Made by a program: the position numbers and the translations under genes
Notes under the pieces: generated by a model
The model's database searches: none
The model's input: only the letters and a program-made list of their open reading frames with translations
What the model was told of the DNA's origin: nothing
Shown here: piece by piece, positions 17,909 to 26,684 of the stretch
Position numbering within the stretch: position 1 is the first letter of the stretch
Layout of the letters: each line of letters starts with the position of its first letter
NCBI RefSeq assembly: GCF_002118315.1
Contig: NZ_MTSZ01000001.1
Coordinates: 992,001 to 1,056,000, forward strand
Length of the DNA stretch: 64,000 nucleotides
Direction of reading: 5' to 3'
Source of the DNA: Kiloniella majae
GTDB lineage: Bacteria > Pseudomonadota > Alphaproteobacteria > Kiloniellales > Kiloniellaceae

Positions 17909-18910
17909 TTACCCTGCATTTGCAGTTTCGTCGCCGGGGTCGGCATTTTTCTTTTGTATATTTTTCTGGACTTCTATCCCGTAAGGTTCCTGCAGAACAA
18001 TAATTTCTGCATGCGGATATATCTGGCAAATTTCACGATCTACCTCTTCAGCAATATCATAGGATTGCGCCAAACTGATGGCACCGTCCAATTCCATATG
18101 AAACTGAATAAAAAGGTCCGGCCCAGATATTCGGGTTCTTATGTCATGGACCCCGAGAACCTCTTCATGTGCCAGTATCAGACCTTCAATTTTTGTCCGC
18201 TCTTCATCATCTAGTTCTCGATCCATCAACATATCCAGCGCCTTTTTCAAAACACCCCATGCATAGGTAAGAATGTACAAAGAAATTACCAAGGCAAAAA
18301 CCGGATCGATCCAGGGAAGGTCGAAATAAAAGCCCAGAACCAGCGCCAGGATCACAACGCCATTCACGACCATATCCCCGACATAATGCAAGGCATCAGC
18401 CTGAATAGCGACTGACCCCGTTTCCCTAACAACATAGTGTTGATATCTGGTCAGAACAAACGTTGTCAGGATAGAGAAAACCATAACGCCAATGCCGACA
18501 CTGCTATTCTCAACAACATGAGGGCTGGAAAATCTTTCCCCCGCCTGTAACATCAAAAAGATCGCAGATCCGGAAATAAAAGCCGCCTGTGCCAAGGCCG
18601 CCAACCCTTCAGCTTTTCCATGCCCAAAACGATGTTCATTATCCGCGGGAGTCAGGGCGTGTCTGATTGCCAAAAGGTTTAAAAGCGAAGCCCCGGCATC
18701 TAGCAAGGAATCAACCAATGTTGTCAGAACAGATACAGACCCGGTGTAAGCCCAGGCCGATAGCTTGGCCGCAATCAAAATCAAAGCAGCAGTAACAGCT
18801 GCGTAACCAGCCCTTTGCATCAACTGTGCAGTTCGTTCGCGTTGGCTTCTCGTTTGAGGATCACGCATTTTGTTTTTTTGCGGGTTGGACTTTTGAACGC
18901 TATCGGTCAT
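17909..18910 (-). CDS. Cation diffusion facilitator (FieF/ZitB-type) metal exporter
   Basis: The 333-residue protein has six membrane helices. The intramembrane metal site is DSLLD in helix 2 and DALHYVGD (H-x3-D) in helix 5, matching FieF's D-x3-D / H-x3-D arrangement. The cytoplasmic C-terminal domain (HDIRTRISGPDLFIQFHMELD) is the ferredoxin-like dimerisation unit. It should export Zn, Fe or a similar divalent cation in exchange for protons. ATG 18910 is preferred to GTG 18922. It lies 36 bases after pdxH on the same strand. Confidence 0.92.
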   Translation of the reverse strand: MTDSVQKSNPQKNKMRDPQTRSQRERTAQLMQRAGYAAVTAALILIAAKLSAWAYTGSVSVLTTLVDSLLDAGASLLNLLAIRHALTPADNEHRFGHGKAEGLAALAQAAFISGSAIFLMLQAGERFSSPHVVENSSVGIGVMVFSILTTFVLTRYQHYVVRETGSVAIQADALHYVGDMVVNGVVILALVLGFYFDLPWIDPVFALVISLYILTYAWGVLKKALDMLMDRELDDEERTKIEGLILAHEEVLGVHDIRTRISGPDLFIQFHMELDGAISLAQSYDIAEEVDREICQIYPHAEIIVLQEPYGIEVQKNIQKKNADPGDETANAG

Positions 18911-18946
18911 GGAACGATCCACTATTCCTAATTCCAGGGTCCTATT

Positions 18947-19552
18947 TTAGGGGAAAAGACGTTCGGTGTTCCACTGTCCGTTTTGTTTTACGTCTTCCGT
19001 TGAGTAGACCAGTCGGTCGTGTAATCTAAACGGACCATCCTGCCAAAACTCAATACGTGTTGGACAGACGCGAAAGCCCGACCAATGCGGCGGACGAGGC
19101 ACTTTTCCCAAACCATATTTTGCCGCATATTTAGCGACTCTTTTCTCTAACTCAAAACGCCCTTCTAAAGGACGGGATTGGTCACTGGCCCAGGCACCTA
19201 TTTGACTCTGTTTCGGACGGCTAGCAAAATATTCATCGGCTTCTTCCGGTGTTACTTGCTCGACAAGTCCTTCGATGCGGACAGAACGACGAACAGACTT
19301 CCAATGGAACATCAAAGCGGCCTTGGGATGCGCAATCAACTGCTCACCTTTTCGGCTTTCGTAGTTTGTATAAAACACAAAACCCTGACGATCCCAGTCT
19401 TTAAGCAAAACCATCCGTGAAGATGGCATCCCGGTTTCATCAACAGTGGACAAGCTCATCGCCGTCGGATCATTGAGTTCTTTTTCCTCAGCCTCTTTTA
19501 ACCAGGCGTCAAAAACATCATAGGGATCAGAGGGAGTGTTATCGCGGATCAT
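18947..19552 (-). CDS. pdxH: Pyridoxamine 5'-phosphate oxidase
   Basis: The 201-residue protein matches PdxH along its length: [20 protein letters not shown] binds FMN, SRKGEQL and [17 protein letters not shown] follow, then the active-site region [10 protein letters not shown] and the C-terminal [17 protein letters not shown]. It oxidises pyridoxamine or pyridoxine 5'-phosphate to pyridoxal 5'-phosphate with FMN and oxygen. Several enzymes in this window (hemA product, class III aminotransferase) use that cofactor. It is first in a run with the CDF and SDR genes. Confidence 0.97.
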   Translation of the reverse strand: MIRDNTPSDPYDVFDAWLKEAEEKELNDPTAMSLSTVDETGMPSSRMVLLKDWDRQGFVFYTNYESRKGEQLIAHPKAALMFHWKSVRRSVRIEGLVEQVTPEEADEYFASRPKQSQIGAWASDQSRPLEGRFELEKRVAKYAAKYGLGKVPRPPHWSGFRVCPTRIEFWQDGPFRLHDRLVYSTEDVKQNGQWNTERLFP

Positions 19553-19918
19553 TAAAAACTGCCTTTTTGCGAGAAGCCATACGCAAGAATAGTATTAGAA
19601 TGCTTTATCAGAACAAGGTAGAAGCCACAACACTATCAAGTGCGACATCTTTGTGAAGTTTTTCTGTAAAACCAAAAAGAAATAATCGTGACACAAAAAT
19701 CATGATAAAATCCAGCCTGCGACGCAGATCCGAAATACTGGCCCGAAATACAGATCAGAAACACAGATATGTCACAGAAAGGACCTTGGGGCCATAATAG
19801 TGCCTCAATTACCTTTTATTTGATATGTTGAAACTTAAGCATTCGTGTGTGTAAGAACAAGATACTCAGCGATTTCTTCACGTACAATGCAGACAGATAA
19901 CTACAAGAGAGCAAGACG
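19553..19918. other. Intergenic region with degenerate 14-bp repeats
   Basis: This 366-base divergent gap has no credible gene. Three neighbouring 14-base units at 19727-19740, 19741-19754 and 19755-19768 share a core of roughly C-x-GAAA-x-AC and may be remnants of a tandem repeat. No promoter could be assigned with confidence. Confidence 0.4.
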
Positions 19919-20386
19919 ATGAAAGTCAAAGCAAGTATAGCAGTCCTATTGATAGCCTTGTCGACGACAGCCTGTTCAAACGATACCGGAATTAAACAAA
20001 CCGTTGGCGGTTTAGGTGGCGCCCTGGCTGGTGGCTTACTCGGTGCTCAATTTGGTAAAGGCTCGGGCCAAATCGTCGCTGCCGCGGCTGGTGCTGTAGT
20101 CGGTGGTTTTCTGGGAAGCGAGGTCGGACGCTATATGGATGATGAAGACAAGCGCAAAGCAGATACAGCCTACAATCAGGCTCAAGCAGCTCCTGTTGGA
20201 CAAACCATTGCTTGGAACAACCCGGATTCAGGAAATTCAGGTACTGTAACCCCTGTCCGTGATGGTACCTCTTCCGAAGGTAAATATTGTCGCGAATATC
20301 AGCAGACAGTTGTTATCGGCGGAAAAACGGAAGAAGCCTATGGCACAGCCTGCCGTCAAGAAGATGGTTCCTGGGAAATTCAGTAG
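19919..20386 (+). CDS. Glycine-zipper outer-membrane lipoprotein (17-kDa surface antigen type)
   Basis: The 155-residue protein has a lipoprotein signal ending in LSTTAC with the lipidated cysteine C19. A Gly/Ala-rich hairpin (about 29-70, GGLGGALAGGLLGAQFG and AAGAVVGGFLGSEVG) is the glycine-zipper segment of the Rickettsia 17-kDa antigen / Omp17 family. The C-terminal part has a conserved cysteine pair (KYCREYQ and GTACRQEDGSW). It is expected in the outer membrane, where relatives support envelope integrity. AGAGAGCAAGACG precedes the ATG. It is transcribed alone and ends in a strong terminator. Confidence 0.88.
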   Translation: MKVKASIAVLLIALSTTACSNDTGIKQTVGGLGGALAGGLLGAQFGKGSGQIVAAAAGAVVGGFLGSEVGRYMDDEDKRKADTAYNQAQAAPVGQTIAWNNPDSGNSGTVTPVRDGTSSEGKYCREYQQTVVIGGKTEEAYGTACRQEDGSWEIQ

Positions 20387-20418
20387 GCACTCGTAAATAG
20401 AAAACCAAACTCAAGCTC

Positions 20419-20447
20419 AAAGGCCCTGTTCAATGCAGGGCCTTTTT
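20419..20447 (+). terminator. Intrinsic terminator
   Basis: AAAGGCCCTG (20419-20428) pairs with CAGGGCCTTT (20436-20445), followed by TT. It ends the lipoprotein gene. Confidence 0.9.
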
Positions 20448-20604
20448 GTATCTGCTTTCAAAGCAGAGGTTTTACAAACACGGCTTAGTCGTCAAAGTTA
20501 AAGGAGATTTATTTCTCCCCCTTTTAAACTTATGTTTAATTTATTACATTAGCTTTGCACAAACGTGTATAACACGGCTTATGTATTACCTTTATAACGT
20601 TTGA

Positions 20605-21576
20605 ATGGTTTCATCCGCGACAATGAAAGACCTCTATCAAATCCTCGGCACCAGCAGGACCGCTTCTGATGCGGAAATTAAATCTGCATACCGTAAGCTC
20701 GCCAAAAAATATCACCCTGATCTTAATCCGGATGACAAGGCTATTGAGCAAAAATTTAAAGAGGTATCTCAGGCATATGGCATTCTTGGCGATGCCAAGA
20801 AAAAGCAACAGTATGACCGGGGGGAGATTGATGCTTCAGGGCAACAACAAAATCCGTTCCATTCCGGCTACACACATCAAGGGCATCCCCGAAGTGGCGC
20901 CGCAGGGCAAGGCGGAGGTGGTTTTGATTTTGGCCAGGAAATGGACATCGGAGATATCTTTTCCGACCTTTTCGGTGGAAGGAGACAAGGTCCTCGTGGT
21001 GCAGGTGGTGCCAGAGGTGGCGTTCCCAAACGTAAAGGCAGCGATGTAAAATACGAATGTACGGTAAACTTTGTCGAGGCGGCTGCCGGCGCAAAGAAAC
21101 GCATTAACCTTGCCGACGGAAAAACACTGAATGTAACTATTCCCCCTGGGACTGATAACAAACAGGTTTTACGCCTGAAAAATCAAGGATTGCCAGGTAA
21201 GGGCGGTGCGCCAAATGGGGACGCACTGGTTGAAGTCAAAATCGAAGCCCATCCGATGTTCACCCGAAAGGGTTATGATGTTCATCTCGATGTTCCCATT
21301 ACTCTTATGGAAGCCGTCGAAGGAACAACCCTGACCGTGCCGACAGTAACAGGCAAAGTAAAAGTAAAAGTCCCTGCAGATTCAAATACCGGCACTACTT
21401 TGCGCTTAAAAGGCAAAGGGGTTGATGATATCAAGGGACATAACCGGGGGGATCAATTGATCCGACTGATGGTGACCTTGCCGAAAGAAACGGATAAGGA
21501 GCTTCGAGACTTCTTGCGCAACTGGGCAAAGTCAAAAGATTATGACCCGCGCAAAGATACCGGTATTTTCGATTAA
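20605..21576 (+). CDS. cbpA: CbpA-type DnaJ co-chaperone
   Basis: The J-domain (KDLYQILGTSRTASDAEIKS with HPD near residue 37) is followed by a Gly/Phe-rich linker (about 75-140) and the two beta-domains of the DnaJ C-terminus (TVNFVEAAAGAKKRI, LRLKNQGLPGKGGAPNGD, then GTTLRLKGKGVDDIKG). There is no zinc-finger domain, so it is the CbpA class rather than DnaJ. It stimulates DnaK ATPase activity and CbpA can bind curved DNA. The next gene encodes a CbpM-like modulator, which supports the call. ATG 20605 and ATG 20623 are both possible; neither has a clear ribosome site, and 20623 (MKDLY) fits the family better. Confidence 0.92.
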   Translation: MVSSATMKDLYQILGTSRTASDAEIKSAYRKLAKKYHPDLNPDDKAIEQKFKEVSQAYGILGDAKKKQQYDRGEIDASGQQQNPFHSGYTHQGHPRSGAAGQGGGGFDFGQEMDIGDIFSDLFGGRRQGPRGAGGARGGVPKRKGSDVKYECTVNFVEAAAGAKKRINLADGKTLNVTIPPGTDNKQVLRLKNQGLPGKGGAPNGDALVEVKIEAHPMFTRKGYDVHLDVPITLMEAVEGTTLTVPTVTGKVKVKVPADSNTGTTLRLKGKGVDDIKGHNRGDQLIRLMVTLPKETDKELRDFLRNWAKSKDYDPRKDTGIFD

Positions 21577-21693
21577 CCAAAGCAGCAGATACACAGCTTG
21601 CATTTAAAGCGCACAACGCCTAAATAGTGCCGCTGTGATTAATAGATCAGCAACCTGAGGCTATCGCAGCTTTGGATAAAGGACCCAAAAAGT

Positions 21694-22017
21694 ATGAAAA
21701 CCTTTGATGAAATCGTCATTGATCAGGACGTCAGTGGTTCAGAACTATCCAACTGGATCGAAAGTAACTGGGTTATGCCAACTCAGGAAGATGGCACCCT
21801 TATCTTCACTGACGATGATGAAGCACGTGTAAAACTCTTACGTGAACTTATACATGAAATCGGTGCCAACTATGAAGCCATGCCCGTCATTCTTCGTAGC
21901 ATGGATCAGGTTTATAACCTGCGGAAACTGCTTGGTGCTCTGGCTTCTGCTATTCAGGAACTACCCGCTGATGCCCGTCAGGATCTTGAAAATATTATTC
22001 GAAACCAAGGCCTGTAG
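21694..22017 (+). CDS. cbpM: CbpM-like chaperone modulator
   Basis: The 107-residue protein is helical and acidic, with a MerR-like opening (SGSELSNWIESNWVMPTQEDG) and a long C-terminal helix region (LRSMDQVYNLRKLLGALAS). This is the layout of CbpM, which binds the CbpA J-domain and inhibits it. The sequence alone is weakly conserved, so the call rests largely on its place 117 bases after cbpA and its size (E. coli CbpM has about 101 residues). AAAGGA precedes the ATG. A shared terminator follows. Confidence 0.75.
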   Translation: MKTFDEIVIDQDVSGSELSNWIESNWVMPTQEDGTLIFTDDDEARVKLLRELIHEIGANYEAMPVILRSMDQVYNLRKLLGALASAIQELPADARQDLENIIRNQGL

Positions 22018-22050
22018 AGCCTGGCTCTCTATCTTAGGTTACACACTTAA

Positions 22051-22084
22051 AACAAAGGCGTTTCTACTGAAACGCCTTTGTTTT
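22051..22084. terminator. Bidirectional terminator
   Basis: AACAAAGGCGTTT (22051-22063) pairs perfectly with AAACGCCTTTGTT (22070-22082) around a 6-base loop. It separates cbpM from the convergent gene, whose stop codon lies at 22083-22085. Confidence 0.9.
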
Positions 22085-23072
22085 ATTTCGAAAGCCAGCA
22101 CGAGGCAGCATCCAGGTATCGCACATCGTCGTAATGGCGATATTCTTCCAGACAACTATATACAAACTTAATGTCGTGACTATCCGTTGCCGATACTCCT
22201 CGTTTCTTCAATTCTTCTACTGTTAATCTTGTATATTTATGAGACCAGTCATTGGCGGTAAAATCACCATTCGGGATTGTCAAAATCGCTGCAATTATCC
22301 CAGAACAAAGTTGTCGCAAAAATGTTGCCTGATTATCGATATAGGGCAAAACAAGTCTAGCTGCATGCGAAGCCGTCACTGTATGCAAGGCTGTGAAATT
22401 ATTCGTATGAAGAAAGACTGTTAAACCTAGCTGCCTCAACTGATCCAGAGATAGATCAGAGACATTAAAAGCGCGTAAAACATAGGACTGTCTTATTTCG
22501 TCCTCTGCGTTGATCCGCATCTGACCGAATATAGCTTCATTACTAGGTAATGGTTCGAGCTCCCCATCCAATTTTTTTGCTAATATTTCTGCGCCCAAAT
22601 CTTCGACAGTATCATTAGAGAGGGAATTCTCTGCGGTATCATCTGGAACAACTACGAGATGAGAATCAGCCCAATAAGCCAGCCCAGCCGCGACCTCGGA
22701 AACATCCTGAGCATCAATTCCATAGGAAGTGCGAATAAGGGCATGAAAAGCACTTGCAGATACCCCTTTGGCAAGAAGATCCAGCTTGGGTAGCGTTTTC
22801 CCGATCGCAACATGCTTCTTGAAATATGCTAAATAACCAACATAGTTCTGTCGATTGCCAAGTAGGGTTTCAAAATTATCATCCGCGATCTCAACAACGG
22901 TTCGTTCTGAAGAATTACGTTCCAGATATCTTAGCGATCCAGATTTGAAATCCTGCAACTGTTGTTCGCTGCCCCCCAACCTTTTCAACGCGAACGAAGC
23001 CATAGGACTGTGGTTGGAGAAATGCGATGGCCCATACTCAGGTGCATAAACTTCAGCATGAGGTTTAGTCAT
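22083..23072 (-). CDS. Questin oxidase family protein (DUF4243)
   Basis: The 329-residue soluble protein has the family opening FSNHSPMASFALKRLGG, a middle HALIRTSYGIDAQ and EVAAGLAYWADSHL, and FTALHTVTASHAARLVLPY in the C-terminal half. These are the histidine-containing blocks of the questin oxidase/AflY-like family. Fungal members oxidise anthraquinones by a Baeyer-Villiger-like reaction; bacterial members have no assigned role. CAGGAAAATTC precedes the ATG. It probably shares a transcript with the YihY gene upstream on the same strand, across a gap of 45 bases. The family call is by motif recall, so moderately sure. Confidence 0.72.
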   Translation of the reverse strand: MTKPHAEVYAPEYGPSHFSNHSPMASFALKRLGGSEQQLQDFKSGSLRYLERNSSERTVVEIADDNFETLLGNRQNYVGYLAYFKKHVAIGKTLPKLDLLAKGVSASAFHALIRTSYGIDAQDVSEVAAGLAYWADSHLVVVPDDTAENSLSNDTVEDLGAEILAKKLDGELEPLPSNEAIFGQMRINAEDEIRQSYVLRAFNVSDLSLDQLRQLGLTVFLHTNNFTALHTVTASHAARLVLPYIDNQATFLRQLCSGIIAAILTIPNGDFTANDWSHKYTRLTVEELKKRGVSATDSHDIKFVYSCLEEYRHYDDVRYLDAASCWLSK

Positions 23073-23117
23073 AACACGAATTTTCCTGTTGAATAGATCA
23101 ATATATCGAAGCTCAAC

Positions 23118-24374
23118 CTACTCAGCTTTCTGTAGGATTTCTTTGAGACTTTTATCCCGTATGTCTTTTGGGTTTTCTTCCAAAACATCAAGAACGTCCC
23201 TAACCCCTTCCGGCCACTTACGCTTGGGGTCATAGTTCAAATCCATTTCATGAAGCAGATCACCCAGTGTTACGGTTTCCAAATCACGGCAAAGCACCCA
23301 ACGTCCTCGCCCTGTACGCTCGGCAATGTGCATATCTTTCAAATCAGACAAAACTTCCGCTGTTGCCTGTAGGTCCGCAGGAAGACCCCGCATCATGACG
23401 GTCTCTTTCAAGGTCGCGCCAACCCTTCCGGCACCTTCCAGCTTTTGCAACAAAGCTATCGCCAAAGACAATCGGTCACCAATCCCCTCTCGCTTGATAT
23501 CTTTGCGCAATGCGGCCCGTCTTTCAGGTAAAGCCGCTGTAATTTCAGCACCCAGCAGTACAACAACCCAGGAAAGATACATCCAAATCAGGAAAATCGG
23601 AATTGTTGCCAACGCGCCATAAATAGCCTGATAAGAAGGGAAATATTGCAAATAAAGTCCAAAGCCTCGCTTAAGCAACTCAAACAAAGTTGTTGAGACA
23701 ATACCACCAACCAAAGCATGAGAAAACAAAACAGGACGGTTGGGTACAACCAGGAAAAGAATGGTAAAAGCTGTACAACCAAGAAAAATTGGTGCGAGCA
23801 ATGTAACCAACGAACTGGTACGCCCGGATTGATCTGCAAGCTCAGCAATAGCAAAACCATAGCTCGATACGGTTAAGGATGCCCCCAACATCAATGGCCC
23901 AAGTGTTAAAAGAGCCCAATAAACCAAAATCAAATTGAAAATAGGGCGGCGTTCGTGAACACGCCAAATACTGTTAAAAGAATTAGAGATTGTGTAAAGC
24001 AGCATAATTGCCGTTACAGCCAGCGCCAACACACCGATTGTTGTCATGTTCTTTGCATTATCGACAAAGGCATTCAACTGCTCGCTGATTTCAATTTCGG
24101 CTGACGGTAGAAGATTATTAAAAAGTGTGGCTTGCAACTCACCTCTGGAATCTTCGAATCCCGGAAAGGCAGAAAGTAACGCCAGAGCAATCGTCATCAT
24201 GGGCACAATTGCCAAAAGGGACGAATAACTTAACGATGCAGCCACTCGTGTTCCCTTATCTTTCCCAAAGCGTTTAAAGACATAACTCACAAACAGAAAA
24301 GCATCATCCAGATTCTCTTTTTGAAATACCGCGCTCAGAGCCAGTGACAAACGTCGGATTTTCGAATCTACCAT
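23118..24374 (-). CDS. YihY/BrkB family inner-membrane protein
   Basis: The 418-residue protein has about six membrane helices with the family motifs RVAASLSYSSLLAIVPMM near the start, TISNSFNSIWRVHERRP in the middle and YGALATIPIFLIWMYLSWVVVLLGAEI before the last helix. A cytoplasmic C-terminal region (about 290-418) contains a winged-helix-like stretch (VMMRGLPADLQATAEVLSDL). YihY proteins were once called tRNA-processing ribonuclease BN, a name now known to be wrong, and their function is unsettled. No strong ribosome site is visible. It is divergent from fabI. Confidence 0.88.
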   Translation of the reverse strand: MVDSKIRRLSLALSAVFQKENLDDAFLFVSYVFKRFGKDKGTRVAASLSYSSLLAIVPMMTIALALLSAFPGFEDSRGELQATLFNNLLPSAEIEISEQLNAFVDNAKNMTTIGVLALAVTAIMLLYTISNSFNSIWRVHERRPIFNLILVYWALLTLGPLMLGASLTVSSYGFAIAELADQSGRTSSLVTLLAPIFLGCTAFTILFLVVPNRPVLFSHALVGGIVSTTLFELLKRGFGLYLQYFPSYQAIYGALATIPIFLIWMYLSWVVVLLGAEITAALPERRAALRKDIKREGIGDRLSLAIALLQKLEGAGRVGATLKETVMMRGLPADLQATAEVLSDLKDMHIAERTGRGRWVLCRDLETVTLGDLLHEMDLNYDPKRKWPEGVRDVLDVLEENPKDIRDKSLKEILQKAE

Positions 24375-24558
24375 CTAAAGTTGCCCTCAAAATTCAACCA
24401 TTTTGACATTTCTTGTTAACTATCGCTGGCAGAAAGCTAAATTCCCAGCTAAAAGTCAGAAAAAGTACTCTACATGTCGCCAAATCTTTGACCAATCCCG
24501 GCAATGTTGTAGGATGCTGCACTTTAGTTTTCAGGACAATCTCACAGTGAGGAACCCG

Positions 24559-25398
24559 ATGTCCAACCCACAACCGTTGATGGCTGGTAAACGCGGCCTA
24601 GTAATGGGCGTTGCCAATGACCGCTCTATCGCCTGGGGGATCGCCAAGGCGGTTGCTGACCAAGGCGCAGAACTGGCTTTCACCTATCAGGGCGATGCCT
24701 TGAAAAAACGCGTTGCGCCGCTCGCCGAATCAGTTAACTCAGATATTCTTTTGCAGTGTGACGTTACCGATGACGCCAGCGTCAAAGCTGTTTTTAAAGA
24801 AATTGAAGAAAAATGGGGCAAACTGGATTTCCTAATCCACGCTATTGCCTATGCTGATAAAGAAGAACTCAAAGGCAAGTATCTCAATACAAGCCGTGAA
24901 AACTTCCTTCAGAGCATGGATATTTCCTGCTACTCCTTCACATCGATTGCTCAGCATGCTGCGCCATTGATGACCGAAGGCGGCAGCATGGTCACATTGA
25001 CCTACTATGGCGCCGAGCAGGTTATGCCGCATTACAATGTAATGGGTGTTGCCAAAGCTGCACTTGAAGCATCTGTACGCTATCTGGCTGATGATCTTGG
25101 CCCGGATAACATCCGTGTTAACGCCATTTCTGCAGGTCCGATCAAAACACTTGCAGCTTCCGGTATTGGTGATTTCCGTCACATCCTGAAATGGAATGAG
25201 CTGAACTCACCTATGCAGCGCAATGTTAGTATTGAGCAAGTCGGTGGCGCAGGCCTTTACCTTCTGTCTGACATGTCCGGTGGTGTAACGGGTGAAATTC
25301 ATCACGTTGATTCCGGCTATCACGTCGTTGGTATGATGAATGTGGACAAAGCCCAAGAGCTTTCAGAATTGCTGAGTAATTTTAACCCGCAATCTTAA
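24559..25398 (+). CDS. fabI: Enoyl-[acyl-carrier-protein] reductase (NADH)
   Basis: The 279-residue protein is FabI: GKRGLVMGVANDRSIAWGIA binds NADH, FLIHAIAYADKEELKGKY follows, and catalytic Y159 and K166 sit in YYGAEQVMPHYNVMGVAK with the required six-residue gap. RVNAISAGPIKTLAASGI is the substrate-loop sequence. It reduces trans-2-enoyl-ACP in the last step of each fatty-acid elongation round and is the usual triclosan target. ATG 24559 follows GAGGAACCCG. The open frame continues upstream to 24403 but has no family sequence there. A strong terminator separates it from aroC. Confidence 0.97.
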   Translation: MSNPQPLMAGKRGLVMGVANDRSIAWGIAKAVADQGAELAFTYQGDALKKRVAPLAESVNSDILLQCDVTDDASVKAVFKEIEEKWGKLDFLIHAIAYADKEELKGKYLNTSRENFLQSMDISCYSFTSIAQHAAPLMTEGGSMVTLTYYGAEQVMPHYNVMGVAKAALEASVRYLADDLGPDNIRVNAISAGPIKTLAASGIGDFRHILKWNELNSPMQRNVSIEQVGGAGLYLLSDMSGGVTGEIHHVDSGYHVVGMMNVDKAQELSELLSNFNPQS

Positions 25399-25422
25399 AA
25401 TCTCTGCTGAAAAGAAATATAT

Positions 25423-25458
25423 AAAAAGGGAGCGCGGCTGAGCTGCCGCTCCCTTTTT
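25423..25458 (+). terminator. Intrinsic terminator after fabI
   Basis: AAAAAGGGAGCG (25423-25434) pairs with CGCTCCCTTTTT (25447-25458) around a 12-base loop. It stands 32 bases upstream of the aroC start, so aroC needs either its own promoter or read-through. Confidence 0.9.
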
Positions 25459-25489
25459 AATTCAAACGATCTAACGCTGCGAGAGCATC

Positions 25490-26572
25490 ATGGCTGGTAA
25501 TACTTTTGGTGAAATTTTCCGTTTTACAACCTGGGGCGAAAGTCACGGCCCGTCAATTGGTTGTGTTGTCGACGGAACCCCGCCGCTTATCGATATTTCC
25601 GAAGAAGAAATCCAGGTCTATCTGGATGCGCGTAAACCCGGTCAAAATCGCTTTACAACACAGCGAAAAGAACCAGATAACGTTAAAATCGTTTCCGGTG
25701 TTTTTGAAGGTAAAACAACAGGCACCCCTATCGGCCTGATTATCGAAAACACGGACCAGCGATCCAAGGACTATGGCGATATCGTCAAAAAATTCCGTCC
25801 GGGCCATGCCGACTTCACCTATTGGGAAAAATACGGCATCCGTGACTATCGCGGCGGAGGCCGTTCTTCTGCCAGAGAAACAGCCATGCGCGTTGCCGCA
25901 GGTGCAATCGCTCGCAAAGTACTGAACACTCAGATTGAAAGGGGCGTACAAATTCGTGGTGCCCTGGTTCAGATGGGTCCTCATAAAATTGATCGGGCGC
26001 GGTGGGACTGGAACGAAGTTTCCAACAATCCTTTCTGGTGTCCAGATCCGATTGCGGCAAAAGAGTGGGAAACCTATCTGGATTCAGCCCGAAAAGCCGG
26101 CTCTTCACTTGGCGCTGTCATCGAAGTTGTGGCTTCCAATGTACCTGTCGGGTTGGGTGACCCTGTCTATGACAAGCTGGATTCCGATTTGGCAAAGGCC
26201 ATGATGTCGATCAACGCAGTCAAAGGTGTCGAAATTGGTGATGGTTTTGAAACTGCTGCCTATAGTGGCGAAGAAAATGCCGATGAAATTCGCATGATCG
26301 ATGGCAAACCACATTTCACGACCAACCATGCTGGCGGTATACTCGGCGGCATTTCCACGGGCCAAGATGTGGTCGTCCGCTTCGCTATCAAGCCGACCAG
26401 TTCAATCCTGACACCTCGCAAAACAGTGACAACAGACGGCGAAGAAACCGATATCTTCACCAAAGGTCGCCACGATCCCTGCGTCGGTATTAGAGGTGTT
26501 CCTGTTGGAGAAGCCATGATGGCGATAACGCTCGCAGATCACTGGTTGCGCCATAAAGCCCAAAATAGATAA
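25490..26572 (+). CDS. aroC: Chorismate synthase
   Basis: The 360-residue protein has all AroC signatures: [17 protein letters not shown] near the N-terminus, [38 protein letters not shown] next to [18 protein letters not shown], and the C-terminal [17 protein letters not shown] with RHDPCVGIR. It turns 5-enolpyruvylshikimate-3-phosphate into chorismate using reduced FMN, the last shared step of aromatic amino-acid synthesis. The start follows CGCTGCGAGAGC. A long inverted repeat follows the gene. Confidence 0.97.
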   Translation: MAGNTFGEIFRFTTWGESHGPSIGCVVDGTPPLIDISEEEIQVYLDARKPGQNRFTTQRKEPDNVKIVSGVFEGKTTGTPIGLIIENTDQRSKDYGDIVKKFRPGHADFTYWEKYGIRDYRGGGRSSARETAMRVAAGAIARKVLNTQIERGVQIRGALVQMGPHKIDRARWDWNEVSNNPFWCPDPIAAKEWETYLDSARKAGSSLGAVIEVVASNVPVGLGDPVYDKLDSDLAKAMMSINAVKGVEIGDGFETAAYSGEENADEIRMIDGKPHFTTNHAGGILGGISTGQDVVVRFAIKPTSSILTPRKTVTTDGEETDIFTKGRHDPCVGIRGVPVGEAMMAITLADHWLRHKAQNR

Positions 26573-26592
26573 TTTACAAACAAAATATAATC

Positions 26593-26649
26593 TAAGACAG
26601 CTTTAATGCACTGTAAGAGGTTGAATTAAAGCTGTCTTAACCTGTGATC
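26593..26649. repeat. 15-bp perfect inverted repeat between aroC and the permease-synthase fusion
   Basis: TAAGACAGCTTTAAT (26593-26607) is mirrored exactly at 26635-26649 with a 27-base spacer. There is no T-run after the second arm, so it is not a standard terminator; it could be an operator pair or a transcript 3' structure. Confidence 0.55.
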
Positions 26650-26684
26650 AATACTATCCATTACTCTGTATTAGAGGGACAGTT

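Noticed and set aside
24403-24558. Extended N-terminus of fabI
   Set aside because: The open frame continues upstream, but FabI proteins start at the MSNPQ-like position and GAGG marks ATG 24559.
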